Source of the DNA: Planctomycetia bacterium
GTDB taxonomy: Bacteria > Planctomycetota > Phycisphaerae > Phycisphaerales > SM1A02
Direction of reading: 5' to 3'
DNA length: 57,945 nt
Assembly (NCBI GenBank): GCA_005792145.1
Contig: SXSS01000049.1
Coordinates: forward strand, 1-57,945
This document shows, one piece after another, positions 49,725 to 57,945 of this stretch. Below the pieces are notes generated by a model. It saw nothing but the letters and a program-made list of their open reading frames with translations, had not been told where the DNA came from and ran no database searches. Position 1 is the first letter of the stretch, and every line of letters begins with the position of its first letter. The translations under genes were made by a program, and so were the position numbers.

Positions 49725-50423
49725 ATGAACAGCGCATCGCCCACACATTCTGACGCTACCCACGGAATTGAAATTTCTGATCTGCACTTTGCGTATCGCA
49801 GAGGCTTCCAACTTTCGATTCCATACTTCCATGTCGCATCGAAAGAACATGTCCTGCTCGCAGGTTCATCTGGATCTGGCAAGTCGACATTGCTTCACTT
49901 GATTGCAGGAATCGAAAATGCTTCCGCCGGCGAAATCCGAATTCGCGGAACGAATATTCTGGGTCTGCACGGGGCACAGCGCGATATTTTTCGGGGCAAG
50001 AATATCGGAATGATTTTCCAGACATTCAACTTGCTGCAAGGTTTTACAGCCCTTGAAAATGTCATGATGGCGCTGATGTTGGCGGGATACTCGACTGTCC
50101 AGCAGCGTTCACGCGCAGAATCCGCGCTGAGCAAACTCGCAATCGCAGATCCACATTCTCCAGTCGAAATGCTTTCTGTTGGTCAACAGCAGCGTGTGGC
50201 AGTCGCGCGTGCCGTCGCTGGAGAACCCTGCGTCGTGCTTGCGGACGAACCAACCGCAAGCCTCGATCCTGCCAACGCACGAATGGCTATTGATCTGATC
50301 AAAGAAGCCGCTCGTGCTGCGGGGGCTGCACTCATCGTGACAAGCCACGATCCTTCTCTACGCGAGGCATTCACAAGAATTGTCGAAGTCTCACAGTTTG
50401 CGCCAACGGAGGCAGTCCGATGA
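49725..50423 (+). CDS. ABC transporter ATP-binding protein (LolD/MacB-like)
   Basis: LLAGSSGSGKSTLLHLIAGIENASAGEIRI, LSVGQQQRVAVARAVAGEPCVVLADEPTASLDP. Confidence 0.92.
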   Translation: MNSASPTHSDATHGIEISDLHFAYRRGFQLSIPYFHVASKEHVLLAGSSGSGKSTLLHLIAGIENASAGEIRIRGTNILGLHGAQRDIFRGKNIGMIFQTFNLLQGFTALENVMMALMLAGYSTVQQRSRAESALSKLAIADPHSPVEMLSVGQQQRVAVARAVAGEPCVVLADEPTASLDPANARMAIDLIKEAARAAGAALIVTSHDPSLREAFTRIVEVSQFAPTEAVR

Positions 50424-51745
50424 ATGACATGATCATCGTGCTGCGAAGCCTTCGTGCACGATTCTTGGCAAGTTCTGTCACCGTCGCCATGGTCGCCATT
50501 GCAGTGGCGTTGCTTTTAGTGCTGATGTCTTTGCGTGAAGCGGCATCGCAAGCATTTCGGCGCGGAACTGGAAACATCCATCTTCTAGTGAGCGCGGACG
50601 CAAGCCCACTCGTCGGAGTTCTCAACGGACTTTTTTATGCCAACGCTCCTGCGAATCCAATTGCATGGGCAAAATTAGAAGAGATCAAAAATAGTTTTCC
50701 ATGGCAATGGGCAATTCCAACTCAACTCGGCGATTCATTTCGTGGAAGCCCGGTGATGGCGACAACCCCGGAGTTCTTGAGCAACTTCGAACCTGTCAGC
50801 GGACAGCCATTTCAATTTGCATCCGGGAAATCATTTGCTGAAGATTTTCAGGTCGTCGCTGGATCGCAAGCTGCGAGTGAACATAATTTGAGCGTCGGCC
50901 AGAAAATTGTCTTCACCCACGGAACCGGTGCAAGCCGAGAAGGCGGACACGAACATGCGGACCATCCATACGAAGTTGTTGGCATTCTGCAACCAACTGG
51001 CTCCGCCCACGATCGAGCGCTTTTCACCAATCTGCAAAGCACTTGGATCATTCATGCAGAAGACCGCCGAGAAAAGGCTGATCAAGCGGCGCACGAAGAG
51101 GAAGCGGATCACGATCATGCGGATCACGATCATGCACATGACCACGAACACGTCGATGCTGCAGACCTGACCGACGCTGACAAACTTGTGACTGGGATTC
51201 TCCTGCGACTTCCAACTCGACCAGGAAGCGACGCATCTGCATCAATCGCCGCGCAGTTTGACCGACTTCGCCGCGACATGGCGATCACTGTTGCGCAACC
51301 CGCTCAACAGATCGGACGCTTGATGGCGATCGTCGGTGACATTGATTGGCTCTTCCTTGCAATGGCGGTCGTCGTATTGGTTTCGAGTGCGATCAGCATC
51401 ATGCTTGCGATGGTTGCATCAATGGAACTGCGTCGCCGTCAAGTTGCAGTCTTGCGCGTCCTCGGCGCAAGCGCGTGGCGTGTCTTCGCACTTGCCATCA
51501 CTGAAAGCACGCTGATTGGTCTGATTGGTTCCATTCTCGGCGCGATTCTTGCCTTTGGTGGAAGTGCCATTGCAAGCGCAATTCTCGCGCAGCGCATTGG
51601 AATCACAGTCGCAGGAACGATCGATCCTCGCTCCGCTGCGCTTGTGATAGCGGGCGCAGTTGTGCTTGCCGCTCTTGCGGGGATCATTCCCGCAATCAAG
51701 TCTTATCGAACTTCAGTCGCTCGACACTTGCGTCCGATCGCATAA
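50420..51745 (+). CDS. FtsX-like ABC transporter permease with His/Asp/Glu-rich segment
   Basis: MacB/FtsX-type fold with TM segments at the N-terminus and C-terminal half; EEEADHDHADHDHAHDHEHVDAAD insertion; ATGA overlap with the ATPase. Confidence 0.9.
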   Translation: MNDMIIVLRSLRARFLASSVTVAMVAIAVALLLVLMSLREAASQAFRRGTGNIHLLVSADASPLVGVLNGLFYANAPANPIAWAKLEEIKNSFPWQWAIPTQLGDSFRGSPVMATTPEFLSNFEPVSGQPFQFASGKSFAEDFQVVAGSQAASEHNLSVGQKIVFTHGTGASREGGHEHADHPYEVVGILQPTGSAHDRALFTNLQSTWIIHAEDRREKADQAAHEEEADHDHADHDHAHDHEHVDAADLTDADKLVTGILLRLPTRPGSDASASIAAQFDRLRRDMAITVAQPAQQIGRLMAIVGDIDWLFLAMAVVVLVSSAISIMLAMVASMELRRRQVAVLRVLGASAWRVFALAITESTLIGLIGSILGAILAFGGSAIASAILAQRIGITVAGTIDPRSAALVIAGAVVLAALAGIIPAIKSYRTSVARHLRPIA

Positions 51746-51771
51746 GGTTTTATTCCCGCCCAAAAACTACT

Positions 51772-52494
51772 ATGCGAACATTCTGGATCACAATCACAAT
51801 TCTTGTTGCAGCTGGTTTTGCGGTGCTTTTTTTGATCCCAGCCCCAGAGTCCTCTCCTACTACCCAAGGTGAGATTGCAAGCAGCGCGGCAACTTCAGTC
51901 CCAACGATAACTCCCCCACCTGTCGCACCAAAAGCACCATTAGCCGCCGAACCCGCTTCCGCATCAACACCTCTTGGAACATTTACCAAAGGTCTTGATC
52001 AAACAATCAAAGATGCGAAGGTTCGACCAGGAAGACTCGTTCAAAAGGATGATGAGATTTCCGCAGACGGAAAATTTGTCATCCACGGCAAAGGCACAAA
52101 AGAAAGTCCATACGAGGTGACTTGGGAATTGCTGATCAGCGCATCAGACACCTATATCCCCCGCCTCGGCGAGAAAGAGATTCCGCAGCGAATTGCACTG
52201 CTCAATGGTGCGTATGTCCGAATCTCTGGATTCATCGCATTTCCACTCATCGTGACAGAATCAAGCGAATGCCTTGTCATGCTGAATCAATGGGATGGTT
52301 GCTGTATCGGAGTTCCACCCTCGCCGTATGACGCGATCGAGGTGAAACTCTCCACACCTGCTGACAACTCGAAAAGGCATGTCGTCCGTGTAGGGACACT
52401 CGAAGGTGTCTTTCATATTGATCCATATGTTGTCGAAAAATGGCTCGTTGGCTTGTACACAATGGATAATGCAACGCTTTCAACGGAGATGTAA
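51772..52494 (+). CDS. DUF3299-like secreted or membrane-anchored protein
   Basis: N-terminal TM/signal; VRISGFIAFPLIVTESSECLVMLNQWDGCCIGVPPSPYDAIEV resembles DUF3299. Confidence 0.7.
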   Translation: MRTFWITITILVAAGFAVLFLIPAPESSPTTQGEIASSAATSVPTITPPPVAPKAPLAAEPASASTPLGTFTKGLDQTIKDAKVRPGRLVQKDDEISADGKFVIHGKGTKESPYEVTWELLISASDTYIPRLGEKEIPQRIALLNGAYVRISGFIAFPLIVTESSECLVMLNQWDGCCIGVPPSPYDAIEVKLSTPADNSKRHVVRVGTLEGVFHIDPYVVEKWLVGLYTMDNATLSTEM

Positions 52495-52497
52495 AAC

Positions 52498-54216
52498 ATG
52501 TTCTGGATTCCGATCGCTCTTCTCGCAGTTGGTTTTTGCAGTGACCCACCTGCCGCACCGATCATCACTCCGCGTGATGCGATTGCGCAAGCACGGACGA
52601 TTGTTCAAAACAACCGTGCACGGGCATCGATTACCACCATTGGAAAATCTTGGTCTGGCCAGCCAATCGAGGCGATCACACTCAGCGAGAATCTTGTGGA
52701 TGCGCAGAAGAAACCAGCCATCTTGCTCGTCAGCGGTCTCGATGGAAGCCGACCGAGTTCGGTCGCAATCGCAGTCGCGTCTATCAATAAACTTCTTGAA
52801 ACTCCAGAGATTCTGAAGAAGAATACTTTTTATCTCATTCCTTGCGCGAATCCTGATGTGTTTCTCGATACGTTCATGTCCTCTGATAGCCGTGCAAATC
52901 GCAATACAAGACCCGTTGACGAAGATCGCGATGGACGCATTGACGAAGATCCTCCTCGTGACATCAATGGCGATGGCGCGATCACGATGATGCGCAGGAT
53001 CAACCCTCCTGCGAACGATCCGCCGACGCATCTTGCTGATCCCAACGAACCTCGGCTTCTGAAAACTCCAGACGCGACGAAAAATCAGCGCGCAATTTAT
53101 ACGCTTTATACAGAAGGATTGGACTCAGATCACGATGGACTTATTGCGGAAGACGAGATAGGTGGCGTTGATATCGACCGCAACTTTCCGCATCGATGGC
53201 CTGAATTTGATCCTTCCGCTGGCCATTTTCAAATGAGCGAGCCCGAGTCGCAGGCTCTCCTCAAATTCGTATTTGAACATCCGCGCATCGTCGGAGCACT
53301 TGTCATTGGGCGCTGGGATAATTTGGTGAAGACTCCGGATTCGAAACCGCGCGACATCACTGGAAAAACTCCACTCGCTTTGGATCCTGGCGATGCTTCA
53401 ACTTGGGAAGAAATGGGACGCAAATGGCGAGATCTTTCCGGACAATCTCGCACAGTTGACTGTGATCCATCGGGATCGTTTGCGCTGTGGCTGTATGCCC
53501 ATCGAGGGATTGCGACATTTGCGACTCAAGCGTGGGGACGACCAGATGCTTCGCCAATTCCCGCTGCGCCAGTTGATCCCGCTGCGCCTGCAACGCCTAC
53601 GCCTCCTGCCAATACTCCAGAAAAAGCTGCCGATGAAGAAGGCGCGGGATGGCTTGCATGGAACGACCGTGATCAAGATGGTCGGGGGTTTCTGCCGTGG
53701 ACTCCTTTTAATCACCCGACTCTTGGACCAGTCGAAATTGGCGGATTTCGCGCTGGTTTTAGATCTAATCCGCCTCCGAGTGAAATCCCAAAGCTTGGCG
53801 ATGCTGTCGCAGGTTTTCTCAGCGAGCTCGCCACGCGCCAACCAAAGATTTCGCTTCGCAACTTGAAATCAAAAATGAGCGCGCCTGGTGTATATGAAAT
53901 CGAGGCGGAAATTTTCAACGACGGTTGGCTTCCAACCGCGACCGCGATGGGGCGAACAAACAATCAACCAGTCCCGATCATTGTTCGAATCTCAACTCCC
54001 AAGGATCGAATCCTCTCAGGTCAACGCGTGACCATCGTCGATGGACTCGCTGGCGCAGGTGGACAAAAATCTTTTCGGTGGCTTGTGCAGTCTTCATCCG
54101 CCGATCCAAACAATCTTGAATCCACCATTCTTGAAGTGAAATGGGAACCATGCGGAACATATCGCGCGTCGATCACTGGCGAGAAGGTCACTCTGCCAAC
54201 GGAGGTCATCCCATGA
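52498..54216 (+). CDS. M14 carboxypeptidase-fold protein, predicted catalytically dead
   Basis: Signal peptide; co-linear with the downstream M14 protein (ITLSENL..., FYLIPCANPD, VDIDRNFPHRWPEF) but HxxE, third His and catalytic Glu are replaced; GGAGATGTAAAACATG start context. Confidence 0.75.
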   Translation: MFWIPIALLAVGFCSDPPAAPIITPRDAIAQARTIVQNNRARASITTIGKSWSGQPIEAITLSENLVDAQKKPAILLVSGLDGSRPSSVAIAVASINKLLETPEILKKNTFYLIPCANPDVFLDTFMSSDSRANRNTRPVDEDRDGRIDEDPPRDINGDGAITMMRRINPPANDPPTHLADPNEPRLLKTPDATKNQRAIYTLYTEGLDSDHDGLIAEDEIGGVDIDRNFPHRWPEFDPSAGHFQMSEPESQALLKFVFEHPRIVGALVIGRWDNLVKTPDSKPRDITGKTPLALDPGDASTWEEMGRKWRDLSGQSRTVDCDPSGSFALWLYAHRGIATFATQAWGRPDASPIPAAPVDPAAPATPTPPANTPEKAADEEGAGWLAWNDRDQDGRGFLPWTPFNHPTLGPVEIGGFRAGFRSNPPPSEIPKLGDAVAGFLSELATRQPKISLRNLKSKMSAPGVYEIEAEIFNDGWLPTATAMGRTNNQPVPIIVRISTPKDRILSGQRVTIVDGLAGAGGQKSFRWLVQSSSADPNNLESTILEVKWEPCGTYRASITGEKVTLPTEVIP

Positions 54217-55967
54217 AAATCGGCAAATTGTTTTCGGCACTTCTACTGCTTGTGATTCCTGTGGCCTCCGCAACAGCCCAACAGCAATTGCCTGGCAAAG
54301 TCAACATCGCTTGGAATCGTTTCTATGACTATCCCGATGTTCTCAAGATGGCGAATGATCTGGTGGCTGCGTATCCAAATTTGCTCTCGCTACAGGAAAT
54401 CGGCAGATCATCGCTGAATCGACCGCTTATTGTCATCACTCTCAATAATCCCGCGACTGGCGCAGATACTTCCAAGCCTGCGATGTGGATCGATGGCAAC
54501 ATCCACGGCAATGAAATCCAATCGACGGAAACTGTGATGTATTCCGTTGACTATCTCTGCCGCGCGTATGGAAAAGTCCCGGCGTTGACGCAACTCGTCG
54601 ATCGTTGCGCGTTCTATTTTCTTCCTTCGGTCAATCCAGATGGACGCGCGAACTGGTTCAACCAACAAAATAGTCCGCACTCGTCGCGAACTGGAATGCA
54701 ACCCACGGATGATGATCGCGATGGAGTGTGCGACGACGATGGACCAGATGATCTTGACGGTGACGGATCCATCGGACAAATGTGGCGCAAGGATCCACAG
54801 GGTTCCCATCGCCGCAATGCACGCGACCCGCGCATCCTTGAACGAGTATCGACAGAACTTCGTCCCGACGGAACGATGGAGTACGGAGAGTGGTCGATGG
54901 CGGGCAGCGAAGGAATCGACAACGATGGAGATGGCCGAGTGAACGAAGACGGACCTGGTGGATATGACATGAATCGAAATTGGCCCGCCGACTGGCAACC
55001 AGAACATGTGCAAAACGGCGCTGGAGACTTTCCACTTTGCTTTCCAGAAACAAAGGCTGTTGCACAGTGGATTCTGAAGCATCCCAACATTGCGGCAGGC
55101 CAGAGTTATCACAATGCTGGCGGAATGATTCTGCGCGGACCAGGCGCGAATTATCTCGAGGGCGAATATGTCGGAGCCGATCGAGCAACATATGACTCGA
55201 TCGCGAATGTTGGTGCAGAGATGCTCCCCTTCTATCGTTCAATGGTGATCTATCAGGATCTGTACACCGTCCACGGCGGATTTGTGAATTGGCTCGCCGA
55301 ATCGCTTGGGGTGATCACGTTCACCAACGAACTTTGGAGTGATAAACGCATTATGCAAAATGGATCTGATCCTTCGCCCGAACAGATGACGCGTTGGCGC
55401 GATCGACTGCTCTTTGGTCAGACAACGACGGACTGGAAGGAATTGCAGCACCCCGAATATGGAACTGTTTTAATTGGCGGCGGGAATAAATGGTCAAGCC
55501 GAATTCCGCCACCTTTTATGTTGGAAGAGGAAGCGCACCGTAACTTTGCCTTCACCGCATTTCACGCCGAGCAGATGCCACTGCTTCGATTCCAGTCGAT
55601 TCTGATCAAGCCGATGAGCGACGGCCTTTGGATGATCACGATTGAAATCGCCAACGATCGCCGCATACCAACCCGTACTTTGCGCGCAGAGAAAAAGCAC
55701 ATCGGAATGCCCGATCGATTGACAGTCGACGGAGCGAACATCACCGTTGTCTCCGCTGGCCCAATGCCTCAACGACTTGGCACCACATTCGAACCTGTTC
55801 GTTTCAATCCACAGGAACTCGCCGTCGATGGAGGGATCTCTGGGCTTTCGACTGAAACGTTTCGATTCATCGTGCAAGGAAAAGCTGGCGCCGCAGTTCG
55901 AGTGAAATACAGCGGCGAGAAATTCCGTGATATTGAGGAGAGTTTTACGCTCTCTGCCAAGCCGTGA
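54213..55967 (+). CDS. M14 family zinc carboxypeptidase, active-site residues intact
   Basis: Signal peptide MKIGKLFSALLLLVIPVASATAQQ; WIDGNIHGNEIQSTE, YFLPSVNPDGR, YDMNRNWPADWQPE, GQSYHNAGGMIL, TFTNELW. Confidence 0.92.
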   Translation: MKIGKLFSALLLLVIPVASATAQQQLPGKVNIAWNRFYDYPDVLKMANDLVAAYPNLLSLQEIGRSSLNRPLIVITLNNPATGADTSKPAMWIDGNIHGNEIQSTETVMYSVDYLCRAYGKVPALTQLVDRCAFYFLPSVNPDGRANWFNQQNSPHSSRTGMQPTDDDRDGVCDDDGPDDLDGDGSIGQMWRKDPQGSHRRNARDPRILERVSTELRPDGTMEYGEWSMAGSEGIDNDGDGRVNEDGPGGYDMNRNWPADWQPEHVQNGAGDFPLCFPETKAVAQWILKHPNIAAGQSYHNAGGMILRGPGANYLEGEYVGADRATYDSIANVGAEMLPFYRSMVIYQDLYTVHGGFVNWLAESLGVITFTNELWSDKRIMQNGSDPSPEQMTRWRDRLLFGQTTTDWKELQHPEYGTVLIGGGNKWSSRIPPPFMLEEEAHRNFAFTAFHAEQMPLLRFQSILIKPMSDGLWMITIEIANDRRIPTRTLRAEKKHIGMPDRLTVDGANITVVSAGPMPQRLGTTFEPVRFNPQELAVDGGISGLSTETFRFIVQGKAGAAVRVKYSGEKFRDIEESFTLSAKP

Positions 55968-57277
55968 ACGATTCGAGCGCCGACACCCCCTCTCACCCCT
56001 GCGTTGACATTGCAATCATTGGCGCAGGTGCGGCAGGACTGTTCGCTGCAATTTGGGCAGCGCGTGAAAGCCCCACTCTAAAAATCGTTGCCATCGACGG
56101 CGCTCGAACACTTGGAGCGAAGATTCTCGTTGCAGGCGGCGGCAGATGCAATGTCACTCATCACGTGGTTGATGAACGGGACTATGCCGGCGGCTCTCCT
56201 CAATTGATTCGACGAATTCTGCGCCGATTCCCAGTCGAATCAACAATCGATTTCTTCGCAGAATGTGGCGTTGAACTGAAGCGCGAGGAAACTGGAAAAC
56301 TTTTTCCCACGACCGACAAGGCTCGCAGCGTGCTCGATGCGCTGGTGAGTGCTGCGCATTCAGCTGGCGTAAAGATCCTTCACCCGCGGCGCGTTGAAAG
56401 TGTTGTTCAAGTTGATGGAGGATTTCAAATTCATTTCGGCGAAGAGACGATGCTTGCAAGAACCGTCATTCTTTGCATGGGTGGTATGAGCCTGCCGAAA
56501 TCTGGATCAGACGGCCACGGTTTCACAATCGCGCGATCCCTTGGACATTCGATCACGCCTCTCGTCGTCCCTGCGCTTGTGCCACTGACACTGCCAACGG
56601 ATCATTGGCTGACGGCGCTCAGCGGTCTTGCACTTCCCGCAGAGTTGACGGCGATTCGTGCTGATGGAACGCCCGCCCGCGATAGTGCGGGTAAGTCAAT
56701 TGCTCCCGTTTGCGGCGCGGTGCTTTGCGCGCATTTCGGACTCACTGGACCCGCGGTCCTCGATGTCAGTCGACACTGGCTTCATCTTTTGGATGTCGAT
56801 CCAAACGCGCGACTGCGAATCAATTGGATGCCTGGGGTGCGATCAGAATCGCTCGAGCAGGAACTTGTGCAAACCAAAGGGCAAAGTCTTTTATCTTTTC
56901 TCAAAGGACGACTTCCAGAGCGATTTTTTCGCGCAGCGTGCCTTCAAGCTGCCGTCGATCCAGCTTGTGGCGTGCAACAATTGACGCGTGAAAGACGCAG
57001 TGTGTTGGTGCGAAATCTGACTGCATGCGAAGTCATTCCAAGTGGAACCCGCGGTTTTACCGCCGCAGAAACAACCGCGGGCGGCGTGCCGCTTGTAGAA
57101 CTGAACATCGATCGACTTGAAAGCCTGAAATGTCCACGGCTCTTTCTTTGTGGCGAAATGCTCGATGTCGACGGTCGAATTGGAGGATTCAGTTTTCAAT
57201 GGGCGTGGGCAAGCGGCTTTGTTGCCGGAACTGCCGCGGCTCATATTGCAAACGCAGAGAATCCAATCAAATCTTGA
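55964..57277 (+). CDS. NAD(P)/FAD-dependent oxidoreductase, HI0933/BaiN-like flavoprotein
   Basis: IAIIGAGAAGLFAAIWAARE, ILVAGGGRCNVTH, GKLFPTTDKARSVLDAL, TAAETTAGGVPL, LFLCGEMLDVDGRIGGFSFQWAWASG; GTG start overlapping the previous stop. Confidence 0.93.
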   Translation: MNDSSADTPSHPCVDIAIIGAGAAGLFAAIWAARESPTLKIVAIDGARTLGAKILVAGGGRCNVTHHVVDERDYAGGSPQLIRRILRRFPVESTIDFFAECGVELKREETGKLFPTTDKARSVLDALVSAAHSAGVKILHPRRVESVVQVDGGFQIHFGEETMLARTVILCMGGMSLPKSGSDGHGFTIARSLGHSITPLVVPALVPLTLPTDHWLTALSGLALPAELTAIRADGTPARDSAGKSIAPVCGAVLCAHFGLTGPAVLDVSRHWLHLLDVDPNARLRINWMPGVRSESLEQELVQTKGQSLLSFLKGRLPERFFRAACLQAAVDPACGVQQLTRERRSVLVRNLTACEVIPSGTRGFTAAETTAGGVPLVELNIDRLESLKCPRLFLCGEMLDVDGRIGGFSFQWAWASGFVAGTAAAHIANAENPIKS

Positions 57278-57725
57278 CAGTCGCTCGCATTTCTTCACGG
57301 ACTCGCTGCACCGCACACGCGACATTTTGTGATGGCGCTGCGGGGCGTTTTCCAGAATCAACCGCTCTGTACCAATCGGCAATCTCCCACGCTGCAGTTC
57401 CAGACTGCGACGGATCTCGCGGAATGAGATGCGCATGCACATGTTGCGCGCCTTCGCCAAACAGAATCACATAGACACGAGGAACTTCAACCGCACTGCG
57501 AATCGCCCGCATCGCCGCACCGAGAACTTGAGCGAATTCCGCCTCTTCCAGAGCGTCAAAGTCCGCGGCGCTTGCGACATGTCGCTTGGTGTCCAAAAGA
57601 AACCAGCCAGCCAATGGAGCTGGGGCAGCGTGATGTCGAAGAATCCATCGATCACTTTCCCATGCGACAAGTTCGCCGAGTCTTTCGTTTTCGTGGATAG
57701 CACAGACTCCGCACGCAGAGGTCAT
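57267..57725 (-). CDS. HIT domain protein
   Basis: CGVCAIHEN, VYVILFGEGAQHVHAHLIPRDP (HxHxH motif); start set at MTSACGVCAI. Confidence 0.85.
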   Translation of the reverse strand: MTSACGVCAIHENERLGELVAWESDRWILRHHAAPAPLAGWFLLDTKRHVASAADFDALEEAEFAQVLGAAMRAIRSAVEVPRVYVILFGEGAQHVHAHLIPRDPSQSGTAAWEIADWYRAVDSGKRPAAPSQNVACAVQRVREEMRATVKI

Positions 57726-57943
57726 TTCGTGCCTTTCGGTCCACCGTCTGTCATATATTTTTCCCGAATCGCTTGTTCGAGATCGACATCGCAAATGTTT
57801 GCAAGCGTGCACATCCACGCCAAGCAATCGGCGAATTCTTCGCGCAAATTTGCCGGATCGCCATCACCTCGTTCATGCTTGCCGATCGCGTGCGCCAATT
57901 CGCCAAATTCCTCGGCAAACCAGACAAATGTTTTTGAAGGTCC
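57722..57943 (-). CDS. MazG-like nucleotide pyrophosphohydrolase, truncated by window end
   Basis: Manual minus-strand translation: GPSKTFVWFAEEFGELAHAIGKHERGDGDPANLREEFADCLAWMCTLANICDVDLEQAIREKYMTDGGPKGTK* (EEFGEL...EEFADCLAW); TGA overlaps the HIT ATG. Confidence 0.8.
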   Translation of the reverse strand, partial: GPSKTFVWFAEEFGELAHAIGKHERGDGDPANLREEFADCLAWMCTLANICDVDLEQAIREKYMTDGGPKGTK

Positions 57944-57945
57944 CC

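Noticed and set aside
54408-55112. 234-aa minus-strand ORF inside the active M14 gene
   Set aside because: Antisense to a well-supported gene; no recognisable motifs.
1-57945. CRISPR arrays, tRNA genes, IS elements, prophage
   Set aside because: Scanned for regularly spaced repeats, GTTCGAATC-type T-loops, transposase/integrase motifs; none convincing.

Overview
This window is a dense, mostly single-copy chromosomal segment. It probably comes from a planctomycete of the Phycisphaerae type; that lineage is an inference from protein style, and no rRNA is present to confirm it. I saw no mobile elements, CRISPR arrays or tRNAs. Recognisable content includes: a PPK2 C-terminus, a YmdB-like phosphoesterase, a FUSC protein, a BCP-type peroxiredoxin, a fused hydantoinase A/B, waaA-thiL-tsaE, fur, a Ser/Thr kinase with TPRs coupled to lysC, typA, an M32 carboxypeptidase, a DUF1573-ankyrin fusion, a MEMO-like protein plus dtd, a family 4-like uracil-DNA glycosylase, rnpB (class A RNase P RNA, minus strand), rplU, a tgt-yajC-secDF cluster, rhomboid and site-2-protease-like genes, a NUDIX hydrolase, mlaF/mlaD-like genes, an OmpA-like lipoprotein, a prepilin peptidase with xseBA, recG, and a 7.5-kb operon (ABC ATPase, His-rich permease, DUF3299, two M14-fold proteins, flavoprotein). 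The main findings are: (1) a recurring TANNNT hexamer 6-7 nt upstream of start codons at nine genes, suggesting widespread leaderless transcription, including back-to-back superimposed -10 elements at the 18-bp xseA/recG gap; (2) a tightly coupled M14 pair in which one partner has lost all recognisable zinc ligands and the catalytic Glu while the other keeps them, inside an operon with a His-rich ABC permease; (3) a degenerate site-2-protease homologue next to a rhomboid, both ending in the same C-terminal motif; (4) a candidate intergenic small RNA downstream of the UDG gene.
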